A DNA stretch of 64,000 bases from Hygrocybe punicea. Lineage: Eukaryota > Basidiomycota > Agaricomycetes > Agaricales > Hygrophoraceae. The stretch is taken from NCBI GenBank assembly GCA_963556145.1, contig OY744461.1:7140891-7204890 (forward strand), written 5' to 3'. Below, piece after piece: positions 62,723-64,000 of the stretch. Within the stretch, counting starts at the first letter, position 1. The number at the start of each line of letters is the position of its first letter. The notes under the pieces are model-generated. The model had not been told where the DNA came from. It did not search any database and saw only the letters and a program-made list of their open reading frames with translations. The position numbers and the translations under genes are program-made.

Positions 62723-62768
62723 TTGAATTGGATAAAATCGGTATCTGTACATCAGCAAATAACATTGG

Positions 62769-63368
62769 CTAGTCAACATCCCAGCAAGGCTTATTGGGTC
62801 TCTTTGAGTCCCTACCACTCTTGCCACAATCCCTATACTGATCCAAACACAACCTTACCTCCTTTCTTTTGTTACATGATTCTTTTCCACATTTTTTGCA
62901 TGTTTGGATCTTTCTTTTTTGGGATGTGGCTGTGCTGGGGTAGGAAGGGAAGCCAATGTCTGCTTGTGTGATAGGGAGTTGAGTTGGCTGTGAATTTTTG
63001 GGAGACAGACATGGCTTGGTGTTGTGGCAACACTGAGTGAGAGGATGAGTTTCCAGTTGCACTATCAGCAGAAATTTCCAGAAGTCCTTTTCCAACAAAA
63101 TGCTGTCTGAGTGGTTGCTGTGGGGCATTTGGAACCTCCAGAACATGACATGGATCAAGAATTGCAATGTGAAGTGATGCACAAGCATCTGAGGACATTG
63201 AGAGGGATTGTCAAATATTAATGCTTGTCTTCCACTCTCCATAGAGGTGTGGTGCTGTTCTGTCAGCTGATAGGCAGTGTCAGTATCATACAATGAGGTT
63301 ATGAATGCAGAAATGCAGACACACCTTATATGATATATGCTGATGATTCCATACCCATACTGCTTCAC
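62769..63368 (-). pseudogene. Cysteine-rich transposon ORF remnant
   Basis: A 199-codon minus-strand frame contains TCKKCGKESCNKRKEVRLCL and CGKSGRDSKRPNKPCW, a Cys-knuckle cluster of the kind found in basidiomycete transposon proteins. Upstream residues read QLETHPLTQCCHNTKPCLS. It lacks a catalytic core in this window. Nearby GGTTCGGTTCGGTTC repeats (63438-63500) support a repeat-rich setting. Confidence 0.35.
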
Positions 63369-64000
63369 TGCAGTTTGGCTGGGCAGTGGGGTTAAAGGTG
63401 AGATTGGTGAACATCAGCTGACAAGACTAGTGATGGTCAGGTTCGGTTCGGTTCGGTTCAGGCCAAAAAAATCTGAACCTTGAACTGAACCTGAGGTTCG
63501 GTTCAGCTCATATGCTGAACCTGTGAAAATACAAGTATACTAGCTAATCAATTTTCTCAATCCAAATTTTTCCTTTATTTGCTACCACTCTACATTGTTG
63601 TTGTGCTAATGGTTTGACTCTTCAATTACATGTACTGTGTCCATGTTCACTGTGAATGAATCAATAGAATCTTGTGTTAGATGTGTCTGAAGCACAGTAA
63701 GCATGAAATATCCTGGACAACTGTTCAGATGGTCATTGCAAATGTTTTGCAGTATTTTAACAGGAAGGAAAGACCTTGCAATCAGTATAACTGAATCACA
63801 CAACATGGCATCCTAGGCTGAATTTCAACTTTACATTTTAAAATATATTTAAGTTTGCAAATATTCATGTTACAGAAGCACTAATTGCAACCGTATAAAC
63901 TCTAACTAATCTAGATTCTGTTATTAATGGTGCTGAAATTTCAAGTCAGTAAATAGTTGGACCAAAACTAAGTCTCTACTCAGCAGAAATTAGACTAATA
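63369..64000. other. Repeat-rich end of window
   Basis: GGTTCGGTTCGGTTCGGTTC with an inverted GAACCTGAACTGAACC-like partner (63435-63520), then AT-rich sequence. No gene is recognised. Confidence 0.45.

Overview
The window is nuclear DNA from a filamentous basidiomycete, most likely a mushroom-forming Agaricomycete. The grounds are many short introns (about 50-60 bp, GT..AG), a DUF6533 membrane protein, a KDZ-type DDE transposase with cysteine clusters, an RGG-rich Argonaute, and conserved single-copy fungal genes (RSC7, RAD7, AVL9, ARPC5, RBX1, tubulin cofactor C). I cannot name the species.

Region 1 (1-13.6 kb) is repeat-rich. A decayed mitochondrial dihydrolipoamide dehydrogenase gene (about 385-1808, resuming at 10699-11113) is split by an 8.9-kb nested insertion. 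The outer insertion is bounded by TGTAG..CTACA repeats (1809-2568 and 10553-10698). Inside it sits a well-preserved LTR element with 880/890-bp near-identical LTRs (4819-5698 and 9448-10337) and a matching target duplication. I found no reverse transcriptase in its 3.75-kb interior, so it looks like a large non-autonomous (LARD-like) element. From 11.2 to 13.6 kb there are further C-rich repeats and a tRNA-like pol III signal.

Region 2 (13.7-26.1 kb) holds genes: a single-pass membrane protein (14164-16188, +), a DUF1308/UPF0415 protein (-), a small secreted Pro/Gln-rich protein (19159-20059, +), an Argonaute (20447-23675, -) and a DUF6533 membrane protein (24528-26048, -). A perfect 40-bp inverted repeat (13751-13790 and 23778-23817) brackets most of this block.

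Region 3 (27-35.4 kb) is a DNA-transposon neighbourhood. It contains a KDZ-like DDE transposase with CxC cysteine motifs (28774-31830, +), a divergent coiled-coil gene (27243-28422, -), a downstream acidic coiled-coil gene (32086-33648, +), and a ~63-bp minisatellite of paired hairpins (33735-34440). A zinc-finger remnant follows.

Region 4 (36-62.3 kb) is gene-dense and mostly housekeeping: a conserved fungal protein (-), RSC7/NPL6 (-), ribosomal protein eL41 (26 codons, -), two tandem small secreted Ala/Ser-rich proteins (-), a 427-bp MITE with 8-bp target duplication, RAD7 (+), AVL9 (+), a giant PH/RS-rich/coiled-coil protein (about 48.6-59.4 kb, +), ARPC5 (+), RBX1 (-) and tubulin cofactor C (+). 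RBX1 and cofactor C start only 71 bp apart on opposite strands. The last 1.7 kb contains a near-perfect foldback repeat (62445-62640) and transposon debris.
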